A stretch of 58,293 nucleotides of DNA from an uncultured Veillonella sp. (GTDB lineage Bacteria; Bacillota; Negativicutes; Veillonellales; Veillonellaceae): contig USAV01000001.1 in NCBI GenBank assembly GCA_900552715.1, positions 1 through 58,293 on the forward strand, written 5' to 3'. Shown here in pieces: positions 36,747 to 44,853 of the stretch; the stretch's first letter is position 1, and each line of letters starts with the position of its first letter. Position numbers and translations under genes: made by a program. The notes under the pieces are model-generated. The model saw only the letters and a list, made by a program, of their open reading frames with translations, did no database searches and was not told the DNA's origin.

Positions 36747-37961
36747 ATGTTAGTAGGTGTTAAAATATTAGTTATTATCGCCCTTATGGGTGGACTTATT
36801 GCCTACATGGGGGATAAGTTAGGCACCAAAGTTGGTAAGCGTCGCATGTCCCTCTTTGGATTAAGGCCTAAGCATACATCGATTATTGTTACTATCGTAA
36901 CAGGTTTATTAGTTGCTGCTGCTACAGTAGGGGTATTAACCATTACTTCTCAAAGTGTAAGAACAGCACTTTTTGGGATGGATCAGTTGCGAGCGGATAT
37001 GAAGCAACTCAATGATGAGGTGGCTGCTAAGACGCAAGAGCTCATTCGAGGACAAGCATTGCTTGAGCAAAATAAGCAAGAACTAGCAGAACGAATGGCT
37101 GAAATAGAGCAAATTCGCAGTGAGGTTGAAGCTACCAAGGCGGAGTTAGCTAGTGCGCAAGCTGCCAAAGATGCTACTGAAGCTGAGTTAGCAACACTTC
37201 AAGCCTCATATGATGAAGTATCTAAAAAGTTAGCTGACTTAGAAGCTACAAGAGCTAAGATGGAAGCTCATATTAAGGATTTACAAGCAACGCAAGAACA
37301 ATTGCAAAATGGCATTATTCATTTGCGTGAAGGGACTATTCTTTTCCAAGTTGATCAATTATTGGCACAAGCCGTTGTTCGACCTGGGTTAAGTGAAGAA
37401 GATAGTCAAGCAGCCATCAAAAATATTATTGATGACACCAATAAATTGGTACTACGTCGCTTAGGTATTGAAGATCAAGGGCAAGCTGTTGTGTATGTAG
37501 ACCGTCAAAATATTGAGGTGGCTACACAAAAGCTTAATAGTGCAAAGACTCCTATGGTCGTTCAAGTTGTAGCGGCTGGAAATATCATTGCTGGCGAACC
37601 TGCAGTGGCTGTTATCCAAGTATATCCACAACAATTTATTTATAAAAATGGAGAAGTAATCCATTCTGCCGTAATGGATGGTGGGCCTAATGCTCAATCA
37701 GCTATGCTTCAATTCTTGAAGCAAGTAAATGAAAAGGCGAGAGCGAAAGGCATAATTCCAGATTCCTTATCTGGTGATATCGGAACGATACCAGGGGATG
37801 ATTTGTTTACGGCTATTCGTCGCATTGCTACAATACATGGCAAGGTTCATGTGGAAGCGTATGTTGATGGTGATACATATTCATCTGGTCCTGTACATCT
37901 TAAGTTACGTATTACTCAAATGCCTGTTTTTAATGATAAGGCTAAAATGCCAGCTTATTAA
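36747..37961 (+). CDS. DUF3084 membrane-anchored coiled-coil protein
   Basis: 404 residues. Two membrane helices (about 4-22 and 46-70), then a heptad-rich coiled coil (about 80-195; LNDEVAAKTQELIRGQALLEQ) and a mixed alpha/beta domain (about 200-404). Matches the DUF3084 family known from Negativicutes and cyanobacteria, function not established. AAAGGAGGG precedes the ATG, and a strong terminator follows. Placed last behind the lpt genes with no terminator between, so a link to envelope transport is plausible but only inferred. Confidence 0.78.
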   Translation: MLVGVKILVIIALMGGLIAYMGDKLGTKVGKRRMSLFGLRPKHTSIIVTIVTGLLVAAATVGVLTITSQSVRTALFGMDQLRADMKQLNDEVAAKTQELIRGQALLEQNKQELAERMAEIEQIRSEVEATKAELASAQAAKDATEAELATLQASYDEVSKKLADLEATRAKMEAHIKDLQATQEQLQNGIIHLREGTILFQVDQLLAQAVVRPGLSEEDSQAAIKNIIDDTNKLVLRRLGIEDQGQAVVYVDRQNIEVATQKLNSAKTPMVVQVVAAGNIIAGEPAVAVIQVYPQQFIYKNGEVIHSAVMDGGPNAQSAMLQFLKQVNEKARAKGIIPDSLSGDIGTIPGDDLFTAIRRIATIHGKVHVEAYVDGDTYSSGPVHLKLRITQMPVFNDKAKMPAY

Positions 37962-37990
37962 ATTGAATAGTATTTTGGTTTATATACTTT

Positions 37991-38033
37991 AAACGAAGGT
38001 CTTATGTAAATTTTTACATAAGACCTTCGTTTT
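37991..38033 (+). terminator. Long rho-independent terminator, possibly bidirectional
   Basis: Arms 37991-38010 and 38013-38032 are perfect 20-nt complements, with A residues at the left foot and T at the right. Ends the lpxI-lpt-DUF3084 run. Confidence 0.9.
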
Positions 38034-38034
38034 G

Positions 38035-38043
38035 TGTTAAAAT
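38035..38043 (+). promoter_or_regulatory. Possible extended -10 promoter for the nuclease-yitT-lepB unit
   Basis: TGT followed by TAAAAT at 38038-38043, directly abutting the terminator's right arm. There is no -35 match because that position lies within the terminator stem. Confidence 0.35.
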
Positions 38044-38075
38044 ATAAATGCTGTATTAGAAATGAGGATAGTAAT

Positions 38076-38603
38076 ATGACTGATACTACGTACATTTTGG
38101 CTGTAGATCCAGGCAATGAAAAAACAGGTGTAGCAATTGTGACACCTTCTGGTACTATGGTATGTCGTAAAATTATTATGACAAAACAGTTCAATGGTGA
38201 AATTGAACGTACATTAACTGAATATTATGGTATTGTTCATATCGTATGTGGAAATGGTACAAATCATAAATATTTATATCCATCTCTCCAACAAATTGGA
38301 CGAAATCACAGAATCACTACTAGCTTAATTGATGAATCGCATAGCACAGAGGAGGCTCGTAAATTATATTGGAAATATAATCCTCCTACAGGATGGCGTA
38401 AGATTATCCCTACATCTATGCAATTTCCACCAGAGCCAGTAGATGATTTAACAGCCTTTGTTATTGGCTTACGGTATACAAAACAGTTACGTCAAGCTGC
38501 TAATGATATGCAAGGGGACATCATAGACGCTAGTGAGTTAGAAGAAAAGAGATTACATGCTATGGAGCAGTTGTACGGTAAAGGAGAAGTGCATGACAAA
38601 TAA
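38076..38603 (+). CDS. RNase H-fold nuclease, YqgF/RuvC-like
   Basis: 175 residues. ILAVDPGNEKTGVAIV is the first acidic strand of the RNase H fold; IVCGNGTNHK, LIDESHSTEEAR and DDLTAFVIGL match the order of motifs in YqgF (pre-16S rRNA nuclease, Holliday-junction resolvase-like). It is longer and more divergent than the usual 138-residue YqgF, so function is uncertain. ATG 38076 has GAGGA 7 nt upstream; an upstream in-frame ATG at 38034 lies beside the terminator and was rejected. Overlaps the next gene by 11 nt. Confidence 0.7.
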   Translation: MTDTTYILAVDPGNEKTGVAIVTPSGTMVCRKIIMTKQFNGEIERTLTEYYGIVHIVCGNGTNHKYLYPSLQQIGRNHRITTSLIDESHSTEEARKLYWKYNPPTGWRKIIPTSMQFPPEPVDDLTAFVIGLRYTKQLRQAANDMQGDIIDASELEEKRLHAMEQLYGKGEVHDK

Positions 38604-39462
38604 AACTTCAACGCATAACTGGTCAAACTTTATTATGCGTTGTTTAATGATGATTTTAGGGGCCTTAATTTACACCATAGGCTTAGATTTATTTTTAGTA
38701 CCGAATAGCATCATCGATGGTGGTGTAGTTGGTATTTCCTTGATGGCTGCAGAGCTTTCAGGAATTTCTTTCAGTATTTTCGTTGTACTCTTGAACTTGC
38801 CTTTTTTGTATCTTGGCTATAGAGCTAACGGTAAAAACTTTACATTTTCTACACTGTTCTCCATCGTATGGATGGCTATTTTTTCAACCTTTGCTCATGA
38901 TTTCACACCGATTACATCGGATCCATTTTTAGGATCTATCTTTGGTGGTATCATCTTAGGCATTGGGGTTGGCCTCATTATACGTAACGGTGGTTCTTTG
39001 GACGGCTCTGAAATCGTAGCCATTATATTTGATAAACGTTCAACCTTCTCTGTAGGTGAAATCGTAATGGCCATGAATCTTATTATTCTCGGCGCAGCGG
39101 GTTTTGTATATAGTTGGAATAGTGCTATGTACTCCTTGATTGCATACTTCATTGCCTATAAGATGATTGATATTACAATTACAGGCCTTGATGAATCTAA
39201 AGGGGTCATGATTATTACCGATGCAGAGAATTCTAAAAAGATTGCAGATGCATTAAATGCGAACCTAAATCGTGGTGTTACCATCATGTATGGTGAAGGG
39301 GGCTATTTAAAGCAACCTAAACATGTTTTGTATTCTGTGGTGACAAGACTTGAGATTATGAGGTTAAAAAATACTGTTTATGAAGTAGATTCATCGGCAT
39401 TTATTACGATTCAGGATGTACATGATGTATTTGGTGGTAGATTTACAAAAAACGGTCATTAA
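38593..39462 (+). CDS. YitT-family membrane protein (DUF161/DUF2179)
   Basis: 289 residues. About five to six membrane helices in the first 200 residues with the family repeat (FLVPNSIIDGGVVGISLMAAEL; IIRNGGSLDGSEIVAIIF), then a soluble DUF2179 domain (about 205-289; RGVTIMYGEGGYLKQPKHVLYSVV trimmed by family pattern). Transport substrate unknown. ATG 38593 follows AAGGAGAA; an in-frame ATG at 38557 has no site. Confidence 0.85.
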   Translation: MTNKTSTHNWSNFIMRCLMMILGALIYTIGLDLFLVPNSIIDGGVVGISLMAAELSGISFSIFVVLLNLPFLYLGYRANGKNFTFSTLFSIVWMAIFSTFAHDFTPITSDPFLGSIFGGIILGIGVGLIIRNGGSLDGSEIVAIIFDKRSTFSVGEIVMAMNLIILGAAGFVYSWNSAMYSLIAYFIAYKMIDITITGLDESKGVMIITDAENSKKIADALNANLNRGVTIMYGEGGYLKQPKHVLYSVVTRLEIMRLKNTVYEVDSSAFITIQDVHDVFGGRFTKNGH

Positions 39463-39471
39463 GGGGTTAAT

Positions 39472-40044
39472 ATGAGTAATAAAATAGTAAAAGAAATATT
39501 AGATTGGATTTATGCCATTGTATTAGCATTGGTTATTGCTATGGTAATCCATATCTTCTTGATTCAACCAACACGGGTATCTGGTGAATCAATGGAGGAT
39601 ACACTACATAATGGTCAATATTTAATTGTAACGAAGTGGCATCATATTATGAATGAAATGCCAAATTATGGACAAATTGTAATCATTGATAGTCGTGTTA
39701 ATCGTGCACGTACTTGGGTAGATGATGTAGAAGAACCATTGATGAACTATGCATCTGTCTTTAATAAAGCTGCTCAAACAAATGATGTATGGGTTAAGCG
39801 TGTTATTGGTCGTCCAGGTGATGTATTAGAGTTTAAAGATGGTCATGTATGGCGTAATGGTGAACAATTACAAGAACCATATACTAAAGATACAATAATG
39901 AATTATACACGTTCTACACCGGTTACTGTTCCAGAAGGACATGTATTTGTGATGGGGGATAACCGAAATCATTCTAGTGATAGTCGTTTCATTGGTCCTG
40001 TTCCAGTTGATCACGTCCTAGGTTTTGTATCCTATGCAATTTAA
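39472..40044 (+). CDS. lepB: Signal peptidase I
   Basis: Cleaves signal peptides on the outer face of the inner membrane. 190 residues with one N-terminal membrane anchor (about 11-31), nucleophile Ser40 in SGESM, general base Lys109 in VKRVIGRPGD, and the closing box GDNRNHSSDSR. Nine bases after the yitT-like gene and followed by a terminator. The single-anchor form is the Gram-positive type. Confidence 0.96.
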   Translation: MSNKIVKEILDWIYAIVLALVIAMVIHIFLIQPTRVSGESMEDTLHNGQYLIVTKWHHIMNEMPNYGQIVIIDSRVNRARTWVDDVEEPLMNYASVFNKAAQTNDVWVKRVIGRPGDVLEFKDGHVWRNGEQLQEPYTKDTIMNYTRSTPVTVPEGHVFVMGDNRNHSSDSRFIGPVPVDHVLGFVSYAI

Positions 40045-40051
40045 TGCTTCT

Positions 40052-40093
40052 AAAAGCCTCTCTATAGTAGTAATTACTATAGAGAGGTTTTTT
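40052..40093 (+). terminator. Rho-independent terminator after lepB
   Basis: Thirteen-base-pair stem 40057-40069/40075-40087 with an A tract before and six T after. Confidence 0.94.
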
Positions 40094-40464
40094 GTATTTA
40101 AATAATGGGGTATTTAAAGCTTAATATTATTAATGACATATTTTAAGAGCTAATATATGATGCATGGCTTTGATAAGGTTATTACTAATAGAAATTAGAG
40201 AGACAAAATAAAGATATTAATAATAGAAAAGAGGAATATAATAATATTTTAGGTCCGTATATTAGGATTACATATTAAATAATACAATATTTATTATTTT
40301 TAATAATTAAAAGTTGTAAGTTTATCATCTAAAATACATGAATTTTAGATAAATAAAATGAAATTGTATAAAATTTAATTTCAAGAAATATAGATGAAAT
40401 CTATGTTTATAAGCTCATTTTTATTCATGAAAGAAATTTCATAAAATTTAGTTGTACAAAATGC
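40094..40464 (+). other. AT-rich gap with clustered TGAAAT dyads upstream of the first ompM
   Basis: No gene seen. Three inverted repeats containing TGAAA or TTTCA occur close together: TGAAATT/AATTTCA (40359-40383), ATAGAT-GAA-ATCTAT (40390-40404) and ATGAAA/TTTCAT (40427-40442), just upstream of the -35 at 40465. They may be binding sites for a regulator, or chance in AT-rich DNA. Confidence 0.4.
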
Positions 40465-40493
40465 TTTACAAAAAATTTGGACGGTGATATATT
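40465..40493 (+). promoter_or_regulatory. Promoter of the first ompM gene
   Basis: TTTACA (40465-40470), 17-nt spacer, extended -10 TGA-TATATT (40488-40493). The second ompM has the same design, which strengthens both calls. Predicted transcript start near 40500. Confidence 0.78.
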
Positions 40494-40499
40494 CTAATC

Positions 40500-40656
40500 A
40501 CAGCAAGGCACCACTAATAAAGAGGTGAGACTGTGATAGAAAATATAGTCGAGGAAACGTGGACACTCCTAATATATCTTTCATAGTTATACCACTTATA
40601 CAGTGAATGTCTTCTGATAATATAAATTCTTATTTATAAGAAAGAAGGAATTCATT
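40500..40656 (+). promoter_or_regulatory. 5' leader of the first ompM with conserved 20-nt motif
   Basis: About 157 nt. Contains the motif CGAGGAAACGTGGACACTCC at 40550-40569, identical to that in the other ompM leader, preceded by a CACC/GGTG hairpin (near 40510-40526). A possible 15-codon upstream ORF starts at GTG 40559 behind GAGG and stops at 40606. The leader ends in AGAAAGAAGGAATTCA before the ATG, also shared with the second gene. I know no RNA class that fits. Confidence 0.6.
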
Positions 40657-41919
40657 ATGAAAAAACAATTTGCAACAATTTTTGCAGCAACAGCAGTATT
40701 AGGTGTAACAACAGCATTCGCTGCTAACCCATTCTCCGATGTAACTCCAGATAGCTGGGCATACCAAGCTGTATCCCAATTAGCACAATCTGGTATCGTT
40801 AATGGTTACCCAGACGGCACTTTCAAAGGCCAAAACAATATCACTCGTTATGAAATGGCTCAAATGGTAGCTAAAGCAATGGCTAACCAAGATCGTGCTA
40901 ATGCAGAACAACAAGCAATGATTAATCGCTTGGCTGACGAGTTCTCCAATGAGTTGAACAGCTTAGGCGTTCGCGTATCTCGTTTGGAAGACCGTGTAGG
41001 TAATGTAAAAGTAACTGGTGATGCTCGTATCCGTTACCAAGGTTCTGAAGATAAAGGCGTTTACAAAAATAACAGTAAATCCTTAACAGATGGCCGTGCA
41101 CGTGTTCAATTCAACGGTAAAGTAAATGATAAAACTGAAGCTGTTGTTCGTGTAAAAGGTAATTACGAATTCGGTGATTCTACAAAAGGTGCTGATGCAA
41201 CAATTGATCGTGCTTATGTAGATCACAAATTTGGTAATAGAGTATCTGCTAAAGGTGGTCGTTTCCAACAAACAATTGGTGGCGGTTTAATGTACGATGA
41301 TACATTTGATGGTGCTCAATTGAACGTAGGTAATGACAAAGTTCAAGTACAAGGTGCTTATGGTTACATGATGGCCGGTGCTGCTGATGGTAACTCCAAA
41401 TCCGATAACCCTTCCGTAGCTTATGTAGGTGTTAAAGGTAAAGTTGGTCAAGAATCCACAGTTGGTGGTTTCTACTCTAAATTATCTAGCGGTAACTTGA
41501 ACCATAACGGTTCCACAGTAAGCTCTGATGGCCAAGACGTATACGGCTTCAATGCAGACTTCCGTAAAGATAAAGTTTGGGTTGGTGGTGAATGGTTAAA
41601 AGCTTCCAACGTAAATGATTCCCAAGCTTGGACAGCTGGTGTTGGTTATGGTAACTACGACATCGCTAAAAAAGGTACATGGGATGTGAAAGGTCAATAC
41701 TTCAACCAAAAAGCTAACGCTCCAATCGTAAGCTCCACTTGGGACCAAGCATATGACTTAACAAATACATCTAATGGTTACAAAGGTTACATGGCTAGCG
41801 TAAACTACGCAGTACAAGATAACGTAGGCTTATCTGCTGGTTATGGTTTCAACTCTAAAGACCAAAAAGGTAACGATCTTTCCGATTTCTACCGTGCAGA
41901 ATTAAATTACAAATTCTAA
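40657..41919 (+). CDS. ompM: OmpM-type SLH-domain outer-membrane porin (first copy)
   Basis: 420 residues. Signal peptide to about 22 (AFAA-NP), SLH domain (about 24-80; NPFSDVTPDSWAYQAVSQLA, GIVNGYPDGTF, ITRYEMAQMVAKAM), a short coiled coil (about 80-115), and a 16-strand-type barrel ending in Tyr-Lys-Phe. In Negativicutes such proteins bind polyamine-modified peptidoglycan through the SLH domain and are the main outer-membrane tether as well as diffusion pores. Own promoter and terminator, so monocistronic. Its first 128 residues differ from the second copy at only six positions, while the barrel differs widely. Confidence 0.93.
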   Translation: MKKQFATIFAATAVLGVTTAFAANPFSDVTPDSWAYQAVSQLAQSGIVNGYPDGTFKGQNNITRYEMAQMVAKAMANQDRANAEQQAMINRLADEFSNELNSLGVRVSRLEDRVGNVKVTGDARIRYQGSEDKGVYKNNSKSLTDGRARVQFNGKVNDKTEAVVRVKGNYEFGDSTKGADATIDRAYVDHKFGNRVSAKGGRFQQTIGGGLMYDDTFDGAQLNVGNDKVQVQGAYGYMMAGAADGNSKSDNPSVAYVGVKGKVGQESTVGGFYSKLSSGNLNHNGSTVSSDGQDVYGFNADFRKDKVWVGGEWLKASNVNDSQAWTAGVGYGNYDIAKKGTWDVKGQYFNQKANAPIVSSTWDQAYDLTNTSNGYKGYMASVNYAVQDNVGLSAGYGFNSKDQKGNDLSDFYRAELNYKF

Positions 41920-41932
41920 TTCCCTCACAAAC

Positions 41933-41962
41933 AAAAAAAGACTTCTTCGGAAGTCTTTTTTT
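41933..41962 (+). terminator. Rho-independent terminator after the first ompM
   Basis: Thirteen-base-pair stem 41933-41945/41950-41962 with TTCG loop and a T tract. Confidence 0.96.
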
Positions 41963-42329
41963 GTTGCATATAAATCGGTAATATTTTCTTTTGTATATAA
42001 TAGTATATATATAGTAAAATAAATCTATATATAGTGAACGTTAAAAATTAATTTGATTAGTATATATATAGATCTATCACACAATATATTGTATGAGGTG
42101 TTTATGAACCATTTATGCATAAAATGGGTATATACTAATTAATAATAGTATCATTAATTAGTAAAACTTAATAATATATATGATAATAAATCTCATTTGG
42201 TATGAAAAAAGATAAATTTGATTTTTTTAGTGAAAAAAAATAGACCTTATAAAACCAGATAAAATCTGAATTTTGGGTCATTTTAAATTATAAAATTTTT
42301 ATAATGAGAATGAAATTGAGAAAAAAGGG
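41963..42329 (+). other. AT-rich gap between the ompM genes
   Basis: No gene seen. Contains many TATATA tracts near 41994-42072 and a perfect 10-nt inverted repeat (ACTAATTAAT / ATTAATTAGT, 42134-42143 and 42153-42162). Role unknown. Confidence 0.4.
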
Positions 42330-42358
42330 TTTACACGAAAATTAGGTTGTGCTAATAT
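42330..42358 (+). promoter_or_regulatory. Promoter of the second ompM gene
   Basis: TTTACA (42330-42335), 17-nt spacer, extended -10 TGC-TAATAT (42353-42358). Same layout as the first ompM promoter. Predicted start near 42365. Confidence 0.78.
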
Positions 42359-42364
42359 CACCCT

Positions 42365-42528
42365 ACAAGAAGTAACAAACACATGAAACGAAGAACTTCG
42401 ATGTAGAATGTGGCGAGGAAACGTGGACACTCCCAAAAATTCTTAATCTGAAGAACAGAGTAGAATGTGAATGTTATGACTTGTAACATTTAATATTTCT
42501 ATTTTTTTCAGAAAGAAGGAATTCAACT
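42365..42528 (+). promoter_or_regulatory. 5' leader of the second ompM with conserved 20-nt motif
   Basis: About 164 nt. The 20-nt motif is at 42414-42433, again about 50 nt after the predicted start and preceded by a hairpin (CGAAG-AA-CTTCG, 42389-42400). A possible seven-codon ORF runs from GTG 42423 to a stop at 42446. It shares GTGAATGT and the AGAAAGAAGGAATTCA ribosome-site block with the first leader; the rest differs. Confidence 0.6.
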
Positions 42529-43740
42529 ATGAAAAAACAATTCGCAGCAATTTTCGCAGCAACAGCAGTTTTGGGTGTAACTACTGCATTCGCAGCTAAC
42601 CCATTCTCCGATGTAACTCCAGATTCTTGGGCATACCAAGCAGTTTCCCAATTGGCAAACGCTGGTATCGTTAATGGTTACCCAGATGGCACTTTCAAAG
42701 GCCAAAACAACATCACTCGTTACGAAATGGCTCAAATGGTAGCTAAAGCTATGGCTAACCAAGACCGCGCTAACGCTGAACAACAAGCTATGATCAACCG
42801 TTTGGCTGATGAATTCTCCAACGAATTGAACAACTTGGGCGTTCGTGTAGCTCGCTTGGAAGACCGCGTAGGTAACGTAAAAGTTACTGGTGATGCTCGT
42901 CTTCGTTACCAAGATGCTGAACATGCTAAATCCAAATTCGACGCTCGTGCTCGTGTACAATTCAATGCAAAAGTAAACGATCGCACTGACGCAGTTGTTC
43001 GTTTGACTTCTGGTAACTTCGAATTGGGTAACTCCCAAAACGGTGGTAACTCCAATGCTACAATCGATCGCGCTTATGTAAACCATAAATTCGGCGAACG
43101 CGTATCCTTGAAAGCTGGTCGTTTCGGCCAAACTATCGGTGGCGGTTTAGCATTTGACGGTACTTTCGACGGTGCTCAATTGAACGCTGGTAACGACAAA
43201 ATTATGGCTCAAGCAGCTTACGGTTACATGGTATCCGGCGAAGCAGCTGGCTTAACTAAAGACCAAAACGTAACTAACACTTACCTTGGCTTAAAAGGTA
43301 AAGTAGGTAAACACACTATGGTTGGTGGTTTCTACGATCGTGTAAACCAAGATAGCACTAATGGTTACAAAAATATCTACGGCTTCAACGCTGATGCTAA
43401 CTTCGACAAAGTTTGGGTTGGTGGCGAATGGTTGAAAGACTCCCACGTTGATGAATCTCAAGCTTGGACTGCAGGTCTTGGCTTTGGCGACTACAACATC
43501 GCTAAAAAAGGTTCTTGGGATGTTAAAGGCCAATACTTCAACGCTAAAGCTAACGCTCCTATCGTTGATACTACTTACAACCACCTTTACACTACAAATG
43601 CTAAAGGTTGGATGGCTTCCGTTAACTATGCATTGCAAAACAACGTTGGCTTGTCCGCTAACTACGGTTTCGACTGGAAAACTCAAGACGGTGCTGATCT
43701 TAACGACTTCTACCGTGCAGACCTTAACTACAAATTCTAA
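42529..43740 (+). CDS. ompM: OmpM-type SLH-domain outer-membrane porin (second copy)
   Basis: 403 residues with the same plan as its neighbour: signal peptide, SLH domain (about 24-80), coiled coil, barrel ending in Tyr-Lys-Phe. Codon use stands out: AAC, TTC, TAC, GAC and CGT/CGC dominate where neighbouring genes prefer T-ending codons. This usually marks a very highly expressed protein. Adjacent paralogues with near-identical N-terminal regions and divergent barrels point to duplication with selection on the exposed part. Own promoter, leader and terminator. Confidence 0.93.
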   Translation: MKKQFAAIFAATAVLGVTTAFAANPFSDVTPDSWAYQAVSQLANAGIVNGYPDGTFKGQNNITRYEMAQMVAKAMANQDRANAEQQAMINRLADEFSNELNNLGVRVARLEDRVGNVKVTGDARLRYQDAEHAKSKFDARARVQFNAKVNDRTDAVVRLTSGNFELGNSQNGGNSNATIDRAYVNHKFGERVSLKAGRFGQTIGGGLAFDGTFDGAQLNAGNDKIMAQAAYGYMVSGEAAGLTKDQNVTNTYLGLKGKVGKHTMVGGFYDRVNQDSTNGYKNIYGFNADANFDKVWVGGEWLKDSHVDESQAWTAGLGFGDYNIAKKGSWDVKGQYFNAKANAPIVDTTYNHLYTTNAKGWMASVNYALQNNVGLSANYGFDWKTQDGADLNDFYRADLNYKF

Positions 43741-43758
43741 TTTGATAGTTAACCATAT

Positions 43759-43789
43759 AAAAGGGACTCCTTCGGGAGTCTCTTTTTTT
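43759..43789 (+). terminator. Rho-independent terminator after the second ompM
   Basis: Twelve-base-pair stem with one G-U, TTCG loop (43771-43774), seven T. Confidence 0.95.
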
Positions 43790-43984
43790 ATGAATAATCT
43801 ATAGATTCCTATAACAAATTGATATAGAATGCCTTTTATTATGCAATTTTGATAATTAAAGATCAACTTATATACAAATAATACTTATCTTTTATTTTGT
43901 GATTTATAAGCTCTGTTACTGGGAGAAGTAAAATATTTTTGATAGAGGATTACTGTATATTTCTATCTATATAAGTATTATAAA

Positions 43985-43993
43985 TGGTATAAT
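43985..43993 (+). promoter_or_regulatory. Extended -10 promoter of the HAD-rapZ-yvcK-whiA unit
   Basis: TGG followed by TATAAT at 43988-43993, 36 nt before the ATG. No clear -35. The rest of the gap after the terminator at 43789 shows nothing recognisable. Confidence 0.55.
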
Positions 43994-44028
43994 AAAGAGT
44001 ATTAGATTTTCTTGTGAAGGAGGTAAGA

Positions 44029-44841
44029 ATGAATCCTTCTTTTTCTCATATAAAAATGGTAGCCATCGATTGTGATGAGACGTTAGTTCGAAGTGATAAT
44101 ACAGTTTCTGCGTATACAGTTGATGTATTGCATCGCTTGCAGCAGAAGGGAATTGGTATAACAATTGCAACTGGACGCATGTATCAAACGGCAAAACCAA
44201 TTGGATTAGCATTACAACTTGGTAATGTTCCTATGATACTGTTCTCTGGTGGTTTAATCCAGGAGTTAGAAACGGGATATAAGCTATTTGAACAAACTGT
44301 TCCTATAGATGTCGTATATCGTGTTTTTCAACTCGGTCAACAATATAGTTGGCATATACAATCGTACGTAGATGATCATTTACTGTGTCATCATAAAAAT
44401 TGGCAATCCGATCATTATGAACAGCAAACAGGGGCTGTAGCTGAGTTTTTAGGTGATACAATTTATACACTTTCTTCAGAACCCAATAAGCTCATTGCTA
44501 TCGATACAGAAGAAGGAATCGATAGAATTATTGATATCTTGACCCCATTAGTTGGTAATCAAGTTACATTAGTGCGTAGTCAACGAGATTTCCTCGAAAT
44601 CACTGCACCGAATGTATCAAAAGGGCGTGCATTAGCTCAATTAGCTCTAGATAATAATCTTAGTCTTGAAAATATAGTTTCCTTTGGAAATGCAGAGAAC
44701 GATATTTCTATGTTAAGTGAAACGGGATATTCGGTAGCTGTTTCAAATGCAACAGAACATGTAAAATCTGTGGCTAATGAAGTATGTGGTCATCATAATG
44801 AAGATGGTGTAGCTCACTGGATAGAAAAGAATCTTTTATAA
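44029..44841 (+). CDS. Cof-type HAD-superfamily hydrolase
   Basis: 270 residues. Catalytic DCDET with Asp14 and Asp16, TIATGRMYQTA (motif II), an inserted cap domain (about 85-185), a Lys in SKGRAL (motif III) and GNAENDISML (motif IV). Members dephosphorylate sugar phosphates or cofactors; substrate not predictable. ATG 44029 has AAGGAGG 5 nt upstream; the in-frame GTG at 44014 overlaps that site. First gene of the rapZ-yvcK-whiA unit. Confidence 0.88.
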   Translation: MNPSFSHIKMVAIDCDETLVRSDNTVSAYTVDVLHRLQQKGIGITIATGRMYQTAKPIGLALQLGNVPMILFSGGLIQELETGYKLFEQTVPIDVVYRVFQLGQQYSWHIQSYVDDHLLCHHKNWQSDHYEQQTGAVAEFLGDTIYTLSSEPNKLIAIDTEEGIDRIIDILTPLVGNQVTLVRSQRDFLEITAPNVSKGRALAQLALDNNLSLENIVSFGNAENDISMLSETGYSVAVSNATEHVKSVANEVCGHHNEDGVAHWIEKNLL

Positions 44842-44853
44842 TGGAGTAAAACT

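Noticed and set aside
40559..40606. A 15-codon upstream ORF in the first ompM leader as a gene.
   Set aside because: The counterpart in the second leader shares only four codons, all within the 20-nt motif, so coding is not supported; kept only as part of the leader finding.
41994..42072. TATATA tracts between the ompM genes as a CRISPR-like or tandem repeat array.
   Set aside because: No regular period, spacers or cas genes; they look like ordinary AT-rich intergenic DNA.
42523..43866. Long antisense reading frames opposite the second ompM (about 190-200 codons).
   Set aside because: They arise from the strong codon bias of the sense gene, have no ribosome sites and encode no recognisable protein.
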